This document shows positions 26,802-38,844 of a stretch of 64,000 bases of DNA, one piece after another. The DNA is from Pseudomonas sp. 7SR1. Its GTDB lineage: Bacteria; Pseudomonadota; Gammaproteobacteria; Pseudomonadales; Pseudomonadaceae. Within the stretch, counting starts at the first letter, position 1. The number at the start of each line of letters is the position of its first letter. Both the position numbers and the translations under genes were made by a program. The notes under the pieces are model-generated. The model made no database searches. It was given only the letters and a program-made list of their open reading frames with translations, and was not told where the DNA came from. The stretch spans positions 3,921,001-3,985,000 of the forward strand of contig NZ_LT707064.1 in the NCBI RefSeq assembly GCF_900156465.1, read 5' to 3'.

Positions 26802-28739
26802 ATGGGCCAGACTCGTTTTGCCAGTGGGCGTCAATTGGATGTGATCTGCCTGGGACGCCTGGGTGTCGACCTGTATGCGCAACAAGTCGGGGCGCGGCTG
26901 GAAGATGTCACAAGCTTCGCCAAATACCTGGGTGGCTCATCGGCCAACATCGCTTTCGGCACCGCTCGGCTCGGGCTCAGGTCCGCCATGCTGAGCCGGG
27001 TAGGGGACGACCACATGGGACGCTTCCTGGTGGAGTCCCTGGCCCGTGAGGGCTGCGATGTCAGCGGCATCAAGGTCGATCCGCAACGCCTGACCGCCCT
27101 GGTGCTGCTGGGTATCAAGGACCGGGAAACCTTCCCCCTGGTGTTCTACCGGGAAAACTGCGCCGACATGGCGTTGCGCGCCGAAGACATAAACGAGGCC
27201 TTTATCGCCTCCAGCAAGGCCCTGTTGATCACCGGCACTCATTTCTCCACCGACAGCGTCTACAAGGCCAGTATCCAGGCGCTGGACCATGCCCAGAAGC
27301 ACAACGTCAGGCGGATCCTGGACATCGATTATCGCCCGGTGCTCTGGGGCTTGGCCGGCAAGGCCGATGGCGAGACCCGTTTCGTGGCCGACCAGACCGT
27401 CAGCCGGCATGTGCAAGGCATCCTTCCGCGTTTTGACCTGATCGTCGGCACCGAGGAGGAATTCCTGATCGCCGGTGGCAGCACGGATCTGCTGGCCGCG
27501 CTGCGCACCGTGCGTTCGCTGACGGCGGCGACCCTGGTGGTCAAGCTCGGCCCGCAGGGTTGCACGGTGATCCACGGCGCCATCCCCGACCGGCTTGAAG
27601 ACGGTGCGATCTATCCGGGCGTCAAGGTGGAGGTCCTGAATGTCCTGGGGGCCGGCGATGCCTTCATGTCGGGCTTTCTCGCCGGCTGGCTGGAGGAAGC
27701 CGACGATGCGCGCTGCTGCCAGTTGGCCAATGCCTGTGGCGGCCTGGTGGTGTCGCGCCATGCCTGTGCCCCGGCGATGCCGACCCGGGCCGAACTCGAT
27801 TACCTGTTCGACAGCCCGGTGCCCATCACCCGGCCGGACCAGGATGTCGTATTGCAACGGCTTCATCAGGTCAGTGTGCCTCGCAGGGCCTGGAAACAAC
27901 TGTTCATCTTTGCCTTCGATCACCGTTGGCAACTGGTGGAACTGGCTCAAAAAGGCGACCGGGACCTGAGCAGCATCGGCGCGCTCAAGCAACTGTTCAT
28001 CCAGGCGGTGGAGCGAGTCGAAGTCGATCTGCGTCGCCAGGGCATCGAGGCGGACGTCGGGTTGCTGGCCGATCAACGTTTCGGCCAGGATTCCCTCAAT
28101 GCCGCCACCGGACGCGGCTGGTGGGTGGCGCGCCCGGTGGAGGTGCAAGGCTCGCGGCCGCTGGCTTTCGAGCATGGCCGCTCCATCGGCAGCAACCTGA
28201 TCGCCTGGCCTGGCGAGCAGATCATCAAGTGTCTGGTGCAATTTCATCCCGATGACGAGCCGCTGCTGCGCCTGGAGCAGGAGGCGCAGTTGATGGGGTT
28301 GTACAAGGCATCCCAGGTCAGTGGCCATGAACTGCTGCTGGAAGTCATCCCGCCCAAGGATCATCCATCGCCGCATCCGGACGTGCTCTATCGCGCCTTG
28401 AAGCGCCTCTACAACCTGGGGATCTTTCCGGCCTGGTGGAAGATCGAAGCCCAGACCGCAGAGCAGTGGAAGCAACTCGATGAGTTGATCCAGCAGCGCG
28501 ATCCGTACTGCCGTGGTGTGGTGCTGCTGGGCCTCAATGCTCCGGCCTCGGCCCTGGCCGAAGGTTTTCGCCAGGCCAGCCAGAGCACTACCTGCCGGGG
28601 TTTTGCCGTGGGGCGCACGATCTTCCAGGAACCGAGCCGAGCCTGGCTGGCGGGGGAGATCGATGACGAAACGCTGATCAGGCAGGTACAGGGCACGTTC
28701 GTGGAACTGATCGACGCGTGGCGAGCGGCCCGGGCGTGA
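26802..28739 (+). CDS. iolC: 5-dehydro-2-deoxygluconokinase fused to DUF2090 domain
   Basis: A 645-residue bifunctional protein. Residues about 10-330 form a PfkB-type kinase (GRLGVDLYAQQVG, LGGSSANIAFG, catalytic NVLGAGDAFMSGFLAGW) that phosphorylates 5-dehydro-2-deoxygluconate. Residues about 345-645 are a DUF2090 domain (KQLFIFAFDHRWQL...EVIPPKDHPSPHPD, RGFAVGRTIFQEPSRAWL). This resembles class I TIM-barrel aldolases and is thought to supply the missing IolJ aldolase step. The ATG at 26802 follows CAGGAG. It is the first gene of the inositol operon. Confidence 0.93.
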   Translation: MGQTRFASGRQLDVICLGRLGVDLYAQQVGARLEDVTSFAKYLGGSSANIAFGTARLGLRSAMLSRVGDDHMGRFLVESLAREGCDVSGIKVDPQRLTALVLLGIKDRETFPLVFYRENCADMALRAEDINEAFIASSKALLITGTHFSTDSVYKASIQALDHAQKHNVRRILDIDYRPVLWGLAGKADGETRFVADQTVSRHVQGILPRFDLIVGTEEEFLIAGGSTDLLAALRTVRSLTAATLVVKLGPQGCTVIHGAIPDRLEDGAIYPGVKVEVLNVLGAGDAFMSGFLAGWLEEADDARCCQLANACGGLVVSRHACAPAMPTRAELDYLFDSPVPITRPDQDVVLQRLHQVSVPRRAWKQLFIFAFDHRWQLVELAQKGDRDLSSIGALKQLFIQAVERVEVDLRRQGIEADVGLLADQRFGQDSLNAATGRGWWVARPVEVQGSRPLAFEHGRSIGSNLIAWPGEQIIKCLVQFHPDDEPLLRLEQEAQLMGLYKASQVSGHELLLEVIPPKDHPSPHPDVLYRALKRLYNLGIFPAWWKIEAQTAEQWKQLDELIQQRDPYCRGVVLLGLNAPASALAEGFRQASQSTTCRGFAVGRTIFQEPSRAWLAGEIDDETLIRQVQGTFVELIDAWRAARA

Positions 28740-28756
28740 CCGATGGAACAAGCATC

Positions 28757-28788
28757 CGTGGCGAGGGGATAACCCCCCTTGCCACAGT
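28757..28788. repeat. Short copy of the TGTGGCGAGGGG repeat
   Basis: CCGTGGCGAGGGGATAACCCCCCTTGCCACAG is a compact hairpin with the outer arms only. It lies between iolC and iolE and could modulate stability of the operon mRNA. Confidence 0.6.
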
Positions 28789-28839
28789 AGTGTTGCGTTC
28801 ACCCATGCATTCAGTTTGAAAACAATAAAAGGTGCAGCC

Positions 28840-29733
28840 ATGCCCGCGATTCGAATTGGCATCAACCCGATTTCCTGGAGCAACGACGACTTGCCCTCGT
28901 TGGGCGGCGAGACACCGTTGAGCACCGCGCTGAGCGAGGGCAAGGCCATCGGCTATGAAGGTTTCGAGCTCAACGGCAAGTTTCCCAAGGACGCCAAGGG
29001 TGTGGGCGATGTGCTGCGCCCCTATGACCTGGCACTGGTCTCGGGTTGGTATTCCAGTCGTCTGGCCCGACGCTCGGCAGCCGAGGAAATCGACGCCATT
29101 GCCAGCCATGTCGAGTTGCTGGCGCAGAATGGCGCCACGGTGCTGGTCTACGGGGAAGTCGCCGACTCCATCCAAGGCCAGCGGATTCCCCTGATCGAGC
29201 GGCCGCGCTTTCACACCGACGAGGCCTGGCAGGCCTATGCCGACAAGCTGACCGAACTGGCCCGCTTCACGTTGTCCCAGGGGGTGCGTCTGGCCTATCA
29301 CCATCACATGGGCGCTTATGTCGAGTCGCCTTCGGACATCGACAAGTTGATGGCTCTGACCGGTAGCGAAGTCGGCCTGCTGTTCGACTCGGGACACTGC
29401 TACATGGGCGGCGGCGAACCGCTGCAAGTCTTGCGCAAGCACATCGAGCGGATCTGCCACGTGCATTTCAAGGATGTGCGCAAGCCGGTGGTGCAGCTGG
29501 CGCGCAACAACCTGTGGAGCTTTCCCGACTGCATCATCAACGGCACCTTCACCGTGCCGGGGGATGGCGACATCGACTTCGCCGCGTTGCTCGACGTCCT
29601 GTTGGCCGCCGACTACCAGGGATGGCTGGTGGTGGAGGCCGAGCAGGATCCCGCCGTGGCGCCGAGCTATGTGTATGCCAAGAAGGGCTACGACACCCTG
29701 CGCGCCTTGCTGCAAGAGAGGATCCCGGCATGA
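28840..29733 (+). CDS. iolE: Myo-inosose-2 dehydratase
   Basis: A 297-residue TIM-barrel metalloenzyme that dehydrates 2-keto-myo-inositol (inosose) to the trihydroxycyclohexanedione. It matches IolE at IGINPISWSNDDLPSLGG, YEGFELNGKFP, YHHHMGAYVES and LLFDSGHCYMGGG...HVHFKDVR, which supply the metal-binding Glu, Asp and His residues. The ATG at 28840 gives the canonical MPAIRIGINPISW start. The stop overlaps the iolB start (ATGA). Confidence 0.94.
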   Translation: MPAIRIGINPISWSNDDLPSLGGETPLSTALSEGKAIGYEGFELNGKFPKDAKGVGDVLRPYDLALVSGWYSSRLARRSAAEEIDAIASHVELLAQNGATVLVYGEVADSIQGQRIPLIERPRFHTDEAWQAYADKLTELARFTLSQGVRLAYHHHMGAYVESPSDIDKLMALTGSEVGLLFDSGHCYMGGGEPLQVLRKHIERICHVHFKDVRKPVVQLARNNLWSFPDCIINGTFTVPGDGDIDFAALLDVLLAADYQGWLVVEAEQDPAVAPSYVYAKKGYDTLRALLQERIPA

Positions 29734-30539
29734 GCCTGTTGATCAAGAGTCAAGCCAGCGGCCGGACCGTGGTGGCGTTGCCCCCGGGCGAGCTGGAATA
29801 CGTCGGCTTCACGGCCTGTCGCCTGAGCCTCGGCGAAACCCTGCCGGTGGCCGCGGCCGACAAGGAGCTGTGCCTGGTGCTGCTCAGCGGGCGTATCGGT
29901 CTGAAGGGCGAGGCGCCGGGGCAGGGCGTTTTCGATTGGGACAACCTGGGTGATCGCCAGTCGGTGTTCGAGGACAAGTCGCCCTATGCCGCCTACCTGC
30001 CCCCCGGCAGCCAGGCGCTGGTGACCGCCTTGAGCGACGTGCAACTGGCGGTATGTGCCGCCCCGGGTTCGGCCGGAAACGAGTACGGCCCGCGCCTGAT
30101 CCTGCCCGACAGCATGAAGCGCAGCGTTCGCGGCAAGGGTGCCAACACCCGGTATGTCTGCGACATCCTGCCGGACAGCGAGCCAGCCCATTCGCTGCTG
30201 GTGGTGGAGGTGCGCACGCCTTCGGGCCATTCGTCCAGCTACCCGCCCCACAAGCACGACACCGACGACCTGCCGCACCAGAGCTTCCTGGAAGAAACCT
30301 ATTACCACCAGATCAGTCCGCCCCAGGGCTTCGTGTTCCAACGGGTCTATACCGACGATCGCAGCATCGACCAGGCCATGGCCGTGGAAAACAGCGACCT
30401 GGTCGTGGTGCCCAAGGGGTACCACCCGGTCAGCGTGCCCTACGGGTACGAGTCGTACTACCTGAATGTCATGGCCGGCCCGAAGCGGGTCTGGCAGTTC
30501 CATAACGACCCGCAGCACAGTTGGCTGCTGGACCTCTGA
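29730..30539 (+). CDS. iolB: 5-deoxy-glucuronate isomerase
   Basis: A 269-residue bicupin that isomerises 5-deoxy-D-glucuronate to 5-dehydro-2-deoxy-gluconate. The second cupin has the metal ligands in SSYPPHKHDTDDLPHQSFLEETYYHQ and the C-terminal GYHPVSVPYGYESYYLNVMAG. It starts with ATG at 29730, overlapping the iolE stop by four bases. A longer in-frame extension upstream is only a shadow of iolE. Confidence 0.94.
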   Translation: MSLLIKSQASGRTVVALPPGELEYVGFTACRLSLGETLPVAAADKELCLVLLSGRIGLKGEAPGQGVFDWDNLGDRQSVFEDKSPYAAYLPPGSQALVTALSDVQLAVCAAPGSAGNEYGPRLILPDSMKRSVRGKGANTRYVCDILPDSEPAHSLLVVEVRTPSGHSSSYPPHKHDTDDLPHQSFLEETYYHQISPPQGFVFQRVYTDDRSIDQAMAVENSDLVVVPKGYHPVSVPYGYESYYLNVMAGPKRVWQFHNDPQHSWLLDL

Positions 30540-30581
30540 ACGTCCCATCGCCCGTTTTGCACGAATGCCGGAGGAATAACA

Positions 30582-31403
30582 ATGAACAAGCCCCTGCGTT
30601 TTGCCTTGAACCGAATGGTTGCGCCACGCCTGTCACTGCCTGAGTTCATCGACCTGGCCCTGGCCTTGAAAACCGATGCCATTGAAATCCGCAACGATCT
30701 GCAGGGCGTCGAGATCGAGAACGGCATGGCACCGGCCAGCGTGCGCCAGTTATGCGAGGCGCGGGGCATCAAGGTGCTGTCGATCAATGCCCTTTACCCT
30801 TTCGATGTGTGGAACGAAGAGCGCCGTGTCCAGGCCGTGAGGCTGGCCGACTACGCCCGCGAATGTGGTGCCCAGGGGCTGGTGATGTGTCCATTGAACG
30901 ATCGCGCCGACCCGCGCAGCGAGGCCGAACGTTCGGCGGGGCTGCGTACCGCCCTCGGTGAGCTGGCGCCGATCCTGCGGGCCTTCGGTGTCTACGGCTA
31001 TATCGAGCCCCTGGGGTTCGAGGAGTGCTCGCTGCGCCTCAAGCGCACGGCGGTGGAAGCGATCGCGGACACCGATACCCAGGATGTGTTTCGCCTGGTG
31101 CATGACACCTTTCACCATCATCTGGCGGGGGAGCGGGAGTGCTTTGCCGAGTTGACCGGCCTGGTGCACATCTCCGGCGTCGAAGATGCCCTGGCGCCCC
31201 TGGCGACGATCCGGGACGGTCACCGGGTGCTGGTGGGCGAGGGCGATATCCTCGGCAATGCCGCGCAGATCGAAGCGTTGGGGGCCGGCGGGTATGACGG
31301 CTACCTGTCCTTCGAACCGTTCGCCGAAAGCGTCCATCAGTTGGCCGACCTGCGCCAGGCGCTGGGAGCGAGCATGAATCACCTGCAGAACTCCCAGGCC
31401 TGA
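30582..31403 (+). CDS. iolI: Sugar isomerase/epimerase TIM-barrel protein, likely inosose isomerase
   Basis: A 273-residue xylose-isomerase-like TIM-barrel protein with [45 protein letters not shown] and [13 protein letters not shown] providing Glu, Asp and His metal ligands. IolI interconverts 2-keto-myo-inositol and 1-keto-D-chiro-inositol. The position between iolB and iolD is usual in Pseudomonas. An AGGAATAAC ribosome-binding site precedes the ATG. IolH-type or another inosose epimerase activity cannot be excluded. Confidence 0.8.
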   Translation: MNKPLRFALNRMVAPRLSLPEFIDLALALKTDAIEIRNDLQGVEIENGMAPASVRQLCEARGIKVLSINALYPFDVWNEERRVQAVRLADYARECGAQGLVMCPLNDRADPRSEAERSAGLRTALGELAPILRAFGVYGYIEPLGFEECSLRLKRTAVEAIADTDTQDVFRLVHDTFHHHLAGERECFAELTGLVHISGVEDALAPLATIRDGHRVLVGEGDILGNAAQIEALGAGGYDGYLSFEPFAESVHQLADLRQALGASMNHLQNSQA

Positions 31404-31545
31404 CTGCCGTGTCGGGAAACTTTTCATGTGGGAGCGGGCTCGCCCGTCCAGGCGTCGGCATCGCATCGATGTCGCTGGCACGGCGCCTGCCCGGGGCAGG
31501 CCGGCTTCCACGCTCGATCGAGTTGCGTTTGAAAAAGGTGCAAGC

Positions 31546-34520
<2,975 letters not shown>

Positions 34521-34530
34521 CCCCAATCCC

Positions 34531-34622
34531 CTGTGGGAACGGGCTTGCTCGCGATAGCGGTGGGTCAGGCAACATTAATACTGGCTGATCCGACGCCATG
34601 GCGAGCAAGCTCGCTCCCACAG
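34531..34622. repeat. REPIN (paired REP elements)
   Basis: Inverted REP pair: CTGTGGGAACGGGCTTGCTCG at the left and CGAGCAAGCTCGCTCCCACAG at the right. It separates iolG from the next Gfo/Idh gene and could reduce read-through. Confidence 0.85.
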
Positions 34623-34654
34623 AGGACAGTGTCATATCCAGACAAGGAGCTTTC

Positions 34655-35707
34655 ATGCGAATCGGACTAGTCGGCTACGGCAAGGGTGGGCGGTTTTTTC
34701 ACGCGCCGCTGATCAGCAGCCTGCCGGGGGCTACGTTCGTCGGCGTGGTGACCCGGTCCGTCGAGCGACGCCAGCAGTTGGCGAGTGATTACCCACACGT
34801 CCAGGCTTTTGACACCCTCGCCGAACTGGTGGCGGCGGGCATCGACGCGGTGGTGGTGTCCACGCCTTTGGACGGCCGCCCGGCGGTGGTGATGGAGGCG
34901 ATTGAACTCGGTGTGGCGGTGGTCAGCGACAAACCTTTTGCCCGGGACGCCGCGCAGGCCGAGGCAATGGTGGTGGCGGCCGAGCGGTGCAATGTGCCGC
35001 TCTGTGTTTACCAGAACCGTCGCTGGGATTCGGATTACCTGACCCTGCGCAAACTGCTGGCGTCCGGAGCCTTGGGGCAGGTCATTCGTTTCGAGTCCAG
35101 TGTCGAGCGCTATTCACCGACATCGGTTGGCAAAGGCAGCGGTGGTGGTTTCCTGCGCGATCTGGGCAGCCATCTGGTGGACCAGGCGCTGCAATTGTTC
35201 GGGCCGGTGACCAGGGTCTACGCCGAGCTGGACTACCGCCAGCCAGGCCAGGTATTCGACAACGGCTTCTTTGTGTCCCTGACCCATGCCAACGGCGTGG
35301 TTTCCCACCTGAGCGGCAACTGCCTGCAAAACGCACCGCGGCCGCGCTTTCGGGTCAGCGGCAGCGAGGGCAGTTATACCGTCGAAGGCCTCGATGGCCA
35401 GGAAGCCCTGGCGCTTGCCGGGTTGAGCCCGGCGACGGAGGGGGAACGCTGGGGTACCGAGGAACATCGACGCTGGGGGTGGTTCGAACAGGGTGGCGAG
35501 CGCGAGCGCGTGGCATCGGAGCGGGGTTGCTGGATCGAGTTCTACCAACGCCTGCAGCTCGCCTTGCAGGGCGCTGGCCCGCTGCCGGTCCAGGCCCGTG
35601 ACGCCTGGGCGACGACCTCTATCCTGGACGCCGCCCGGCAGAGCGCCGAGGGGGGCGAAGTGCAGGTATTGCCCACGCCTGTCGGCCATGGAATAAAAGA
35701 CGAATAA
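34655..35707 (+). CDS. Gfo/Idh/MocA-family oxidoreductase (IolW-like)
   Basis: A 350-residue dehydrogenase with GLVGYGKGGRFFHAPLI at the start and DKPFARDAAQAE in the cofactor site. The GGRFFHAP motif is typical of the IolW/YvaA-type subfamily, which in Bacillus includes NADP-dependent scyllo-inositol dehydrogenase. Tail-to-head placement after iolG suggests it handles another inositol isomer. The AAGGAG box before the ATG at 34655 decides the start. Confidence 0.8.
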   Translation: MRIGLVGYGKGGRFFHAPLISSLPGATFVGVVTRSVERRQQLASDYPHVQAFDTLAELVAAGIDAVVVSTPLDGRPAVVMEAIELGVAVVSDKPFARDAAQAEAMVVAAERCNVPLCVYQNRRWDSDYLTLRKLLASGALGQVIRFESSVERYSPTSVGKGSGGGFLRDLGSHLVDQALQLFGPVTRVYAELDYRQPGQVFDNGFFVSLTHANGVVSHLSGNCLQNAPRPRFRVSGSEGSYTVEGLDGQEALALAGLSPATEGERWGTEEHRRWGWFEQGGERERVASERGCWIEFYQRLQLALQGAGPLPVQARDAWATTSILDAARQSAEGGEVQVLPTPVGHGIKDE

Positions 35708-35727
35708 AATTCTAAAATAAGTTGATG

Positions 35728-35743
35728 TGGAAAATATTTTCCA
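35728..35743. promoter_or_regulatory. Candidate IolR operator, transporter promoter
   Basis: TGGAAAATATTTTCCA is a perfect palindrome fitting GGAA-N6-TTCC, like the site between iolR and iolC. It lies 309 bases before the start of the binding-protein gene. Confidence 0.7.
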
Positions 35744-35845
35744 ATAAAGTCGTTTCCAGGTTACCGACACCCTGTTCCCATCCGTTGCCTGTCCTGAACG
35801 GATGACGAACTCAACAAAAACAAGAAACACAGCCAGGTACCGTCG

Positions 35846-35998
35846 ATGAAAACCTTCAACCGTTCTGCGTTTCACCTGCCCCGTCCGTTGCGCCTGTCCG
35901 CAATTCTTCCTCTGTTCGAATCCCTGTGCATCCAGCGCCAAGGCGCCGTGGTGTGTTGCGTGCCGGGGGCGCCCATCGTGCGCCTGCCCCGTTCCTGA
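35846..35998 (+). CDS. Possible small ORF of 50 residues
   Basis: A frame starting MKTFNRSAFHLPRPLRLSAI and ending ..GAPIVRLPRS, located between the IolR-type operator and the binding-protein gene. It is basic and has no recognisable family. There is no clear ribosome-binding site. It may be part of a leader or a chance frame. Confidence 0.2.
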   Translation: MKTFNRSAFHLPRPLRLSAILPLFESLCIQRQGAVVCCVPGAPIVRLPRS

Positions 35999-36051
35999 GA
36001 GCCGTCTCGCCTTATCCATAAAATCAACAAGAATGTGGAGAAAGACCGTTC

Positions 36052-36978
36052 ATGAAGATCAAGACCCGTATCGCCTCGCTGGCCCTGTCGTTGATGTTCG
36101 CCAGCGGTGCTGCCCTGGCGGACCTGAAGATCGGCGTCAGCATGTCGCAGTTCGATGACACCTGGCTGACCTACCTGCGCGAATCCATGGACAAGAAAGC
36201 CAAGTCCATGCCGGACGGCGTCACGTTGCAATTCGAGGACGCCCGCAGCGATGTGGTCAAGCAACTGAGCCAGGTGGAAAGCTTCATCAGCCAGAAGGTC
36301 GACGCCATCATCGTCAACCCGGTGGACACCGCCGCGACCCAGCGCATCACCAAGGCCGCCGTGGCCGCGGGCATTCCCCTGGTCTACGTCAATCGTCGGC
36401 CCGATGACCTGAAATTGCCGGCGGGCGTGGTGACCGTCGCCTCCGACGACCTGGAAGCCGGGCGGATGCAGATGCAGTACCTGGCGCAAAAGATGGGCGG
36501 CAAGGGCAATATCGTGATCCTGCTGGGAGACCTGGCCAACAACTCCACCACCAACCGTACCAAGGGCGTCAAGGAAGTACTGGCCAAATACCCCGATATC
36601 AAGATCGAGCAGGAACAGACCGGGACCTGGTTGCGCGACAAGGGCATGACCCTGGTCAACGACTGGCTGACCCAGGGGCGCGAGTTCCAGGCGGTGGTGG
36701 CCAACAACGATGAGATGGCCATTGGCGCCTCGATGGCCCTGAAACAGGCCGGCCAGAAAAAAGGCAGCGTTTTGATCGCCGGGGTCGATGGCACGCCGGA
36801 CGGCTTGAACGCCATCAAGAAGGGCGACATGGCGGTCTCGGTGTTCCAGGACGCCAAGGGCCAGGCGGATGGCTCCATCGATACAGCCGTGAAAATGGTC
36901 AAGAAACAAGCGGTGGAGCCGGCGGTGTGGGTGCCGTATCGCCTGATCACCCCGGAAAACGTCGCCCAGTTCAAGTGA
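36052..36978 (+). CDS. Sugar ABC transporter substrate-binding protein (inositol)
   Basis: A 308-residue periplasmic binding protein of the ribose/inositol type (Peripla_BP_4), with signal peptide MKIKTRIASLALSLMFASGA ending near residue 23. Features include VDAIIVNPVDTAATQRITKAAVAAGIPLVYVNR and VVANNDEMAIGASMALKQAG...IAGVDGTPDGL. It corresponds to IbpA in the Caulobacter inositol system. The iol context and IolR-type operator support myo-inositol as the ligand. Confidence 0.9.
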   Translation: MKIKTRIASLALSLMFASGAALADLKIGVSMSQFDDTWLTYLRESMDKKAKSMPDGVTLQFEDARSDVVKQLSQVESFISQKVDAIIVNPVDTAATQRITKAAVAAGIPLVYVNRRPDDLKLPAGVVTVASDDLEAGRMQMQYLAQKMGGKGNIVILLGDLANNSTTNRTKGVKEVLAKYPDIKIEQEQTGTWLRDKGMTLVNDWLTQGREFQAVVANNDEMAIGASMALKQAGQKKGSVLIAGVDGTPDGLNAIKKGDMAVSVFQDAKGQADGSIDTAVKMVKKQAVEPAVWVPYRLITPENVAQFK

Positions 36979-37058
36979 CGTCCAGCGCAGCCTCGGTCCG
37001 ACCACACTAATCAGCAGGCAAGGTCGCCACGCCGATCTTGCCGAGGGAGTACCTGATC

Positions 37059-38621
37059 ATGTTCGCCTCAGCGACTGCTTCGAGCGCCCCGGCAATGACT
37101 GTCCAGCCGGGCACACTACCTGACGAACCCTACCTGTTGGAGGTCGTCAATGTCAGCAAGGGGTTCCCTGGCGTGGTGGCCCTGTCCGACGTGCAATTGC
37201 GGGTACGTCCCGGTTCCGTGCTGGCCCTGATGGGGGAAAACGGCGCGGGCAAGTCCACCCTGATGAAGATCATCGCCGGCATCTACCAGCCGGATGCCGG
37301 TGAATTGCGCCTGCGAGGCAAGCCGGTGGCGTTCGACACGCCCCTGGCCGCGTTGCAGGCCGGCATCGCGATGATCCACCAGGAGTTGAACCTGATGCCC
37401 CACATGAGCATCGCCGAAAACATCTGGATCGGCCGCGAACAGCTCAACGGCCTGCACATGATCGATCACGGGGAAATGCACCGCTGCACCGCCAGGTTGC
37501 TGGAGCGCCTGCGCATCAACCTCGATCCCGAGGAACAGGTAGGCAACCTCAGCATTGCCGAGCGGCAGATGGTGGAAATCGCCAAGGCCGTGTCCTACGA
37601 CTCCGACATTCTCATCATGGATGAACCGACCTCGGCCATCACCGAAACGGAAGTTGCCCATCTGTTTTCCATCATTGCCGACCTCAAGTCCCAGGGCAAA
37701 GGCATCATCTACATCACCCACAAGATGAACGAAGTGTTTGCCATCGCCGACGAGGTGGCGGTGTTCCGCGATGGTGCCTACATCGGCCTGCAACGGGCCG
37801 ACAGCATGGATGGCGACAGCCTGATTTCGATGATGGTCGGGCGTGAGTTGAGCCAGCTTTTCCCGGAGCGGGAAACGCCCATCGGCGAACAGGTCCTGGC
37901 GGTACGCGACCTGAGCCTGGACGGTGTCTTCAAGGGGGTGTCCTTCGACCTGCATGCCGGGGAGATCCTGGGGATCGCCGGGTTGATGGGGTCGGGGCGG
38001 ACCAATGTGGCCGAGGCGATCTTTGGCGTGACCCCGGCGACCGGCGGCCAGATTCTGCTCGACGGCCAACCGGTGCGCATCAGTGACCCGCACATGGCCA
38101 TCGAGAAAGGTTTTGCGCTGTTGACCGAGGACCGCAAACTCAGTGGGCTGTTCCCGTGCCTGTCGGTACTGGAAAACATGGAAATGGCGGTGTTGCCCCA
38201 TTACGTCGGCAACGGCTTCATCCAGCAGAAGGCCCTGCGAGCCCTGTGCGAAGACATGTGCAAGAAACTCAGGGTCAAGACCCCTTCCCTGGAGCAGTGC
38301 ATCGACACCCTGTCCGGCGGCAACCAGCAGAAAGCGCTGCTGGCCCGCTGGCTGATGACCAACCCACGCATCCTGATCCTCGATGAGCCGACCCGGGGCA
38401 TCGACGTCGGCGCCAAGGCCGAGATCTACCGGCTGATTGCCTTCCTCGCCAGCGAGGGCATGGCGGTGATCATGATTTCTTCGGAGCTGCCTGAGGTGCT
38501 GGGCATGAGCGACCGGGTGCTGGTCATGCACGAGGGCGACCAGATGGGCATCCTCGACCGCAGCGAAGCGACCCAGGAACGGGTCATGCAACTGGCCTCG
38601 GGTTTGTCCGCGGTCCACTAG
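37059..38621 (+). CDS. Sugar ABC transporter ATP-binding protein (inositol)
   Basis: A 520-residue CUT2-type ATPase with two nucleotide-binding halves. The first has Walker [10 protein letters not shown] (residues 59-67), signature [14 protein letters not shown] and Walker [12 protein letters not shown]. The second has a degenerate Walker A ([10 protein letters not shown]), as usual in this class, with [15 protein letters not shown] and [14 protein letters not shown]. The ATG at 37059 follows GAGGGAG. It is IatA-like in the Caulobacter nomenclature. Confidence 0.92.
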   Translation: MFASATASSAPAMTVQPGTLPDEPYLLEVVNVSKGFPGVVALSDVQLRVRPGSVLALMGENGAGKSTLMKIIAGIYQPDAGELRLRGKPVAFDTPLAALQAGIAMIHQELNLMPHMSIAENIWIGREQLNGLHMIDHGEMHRCTARLLERLRINLDPEEQVGNLSIAERQMVEIAKAVSYDSDILIMDEPTSAITETEVAHLFSIIADLKSQGKGIIYITHKMNEVFAIADEVAVFRDGAYIGLQRADSMDGDSLISMMVGRELSQLFPERETPIGEQVLAVRDLSLDGVFKGVSFDLHAGEILGIAGLMGSGRTNVAEAIFGVTPATGGQILLDGQPVRISDPHMAIEKGFALLTEDRKLSGLFPCLSVLENMEMAVLPHYVGNGFIQQKALRALCEDMCKKLRVKTPSLEQCIDTLSGGNQQKALLARWLMTNPRILILDEPTRGIDVGAKAEIYRLIAFLASEGMAVIMISSELPEVLGMSDRVLVMHEGDQMGILDRSEATQERVMQLASGLSAVH

Positions 38622-38622
38622 G

Positions 38623-38777
38623 TTTTGTACAAAAAGTGCCTGCGCAACGATCAGGCTGCATTGAAAACAGGCTCGTGCGAGTCCGCTCGAAAGATCATAG
38701 ACAGCTCGCCAAGTCGAGCGCGTTCCTCGCCTGTTTTCGCCTTGCCTGATCGCCACTCGGCGACTTTTCGTACAAAC
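38623..38777. repeat. Long imperfect palindrome between ABC ATPase and permease genes
   Basis: About 155 bases whose ends pair: TTTTGTACAAAAAGTGCCTG...GATCAGGC...GAAAACAGGC on the left, and GCCTGTTTTCGCCTTGCCTGATCGCC...ACTTTTCGTACAAA on the right. A related, diverged element is at 42411-42490. This is a third family of intergenic repeat, and it splits the transporter operon. Confidence 0.7.
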
Positions 38778-38844
38778 CCTTGCGATCAAACGGTTCGACA
38801 GCGATCCCCATGCCGTCGACATGTCATGAAAAAGGTGAATGGCT

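Larger units (their letters stand above)
35708..36051. promoter_or_regulatory. Promoter region of the inositol ABC transporter
   Basis: 344 bases. The first 60 are AT-rich and contain the perfect 16-base palindrome TGGAAAATATTTTCCA (35728-35743) and a degenerate GAATAAAATTC (35702-35712) overlapping the end of the upstream gene. A possible 50-residue ORF lies at 35846-35998. The transporter operon thus appears to have its own IolR-controlled promoter. Confidence 0.65.

Noticed and set aside
26937..28949. A 670-residue minus-strand frame over iolC
   Set aside because: Antisense shadow; the plus strand codes a clear IolC-DUF2090 protein.
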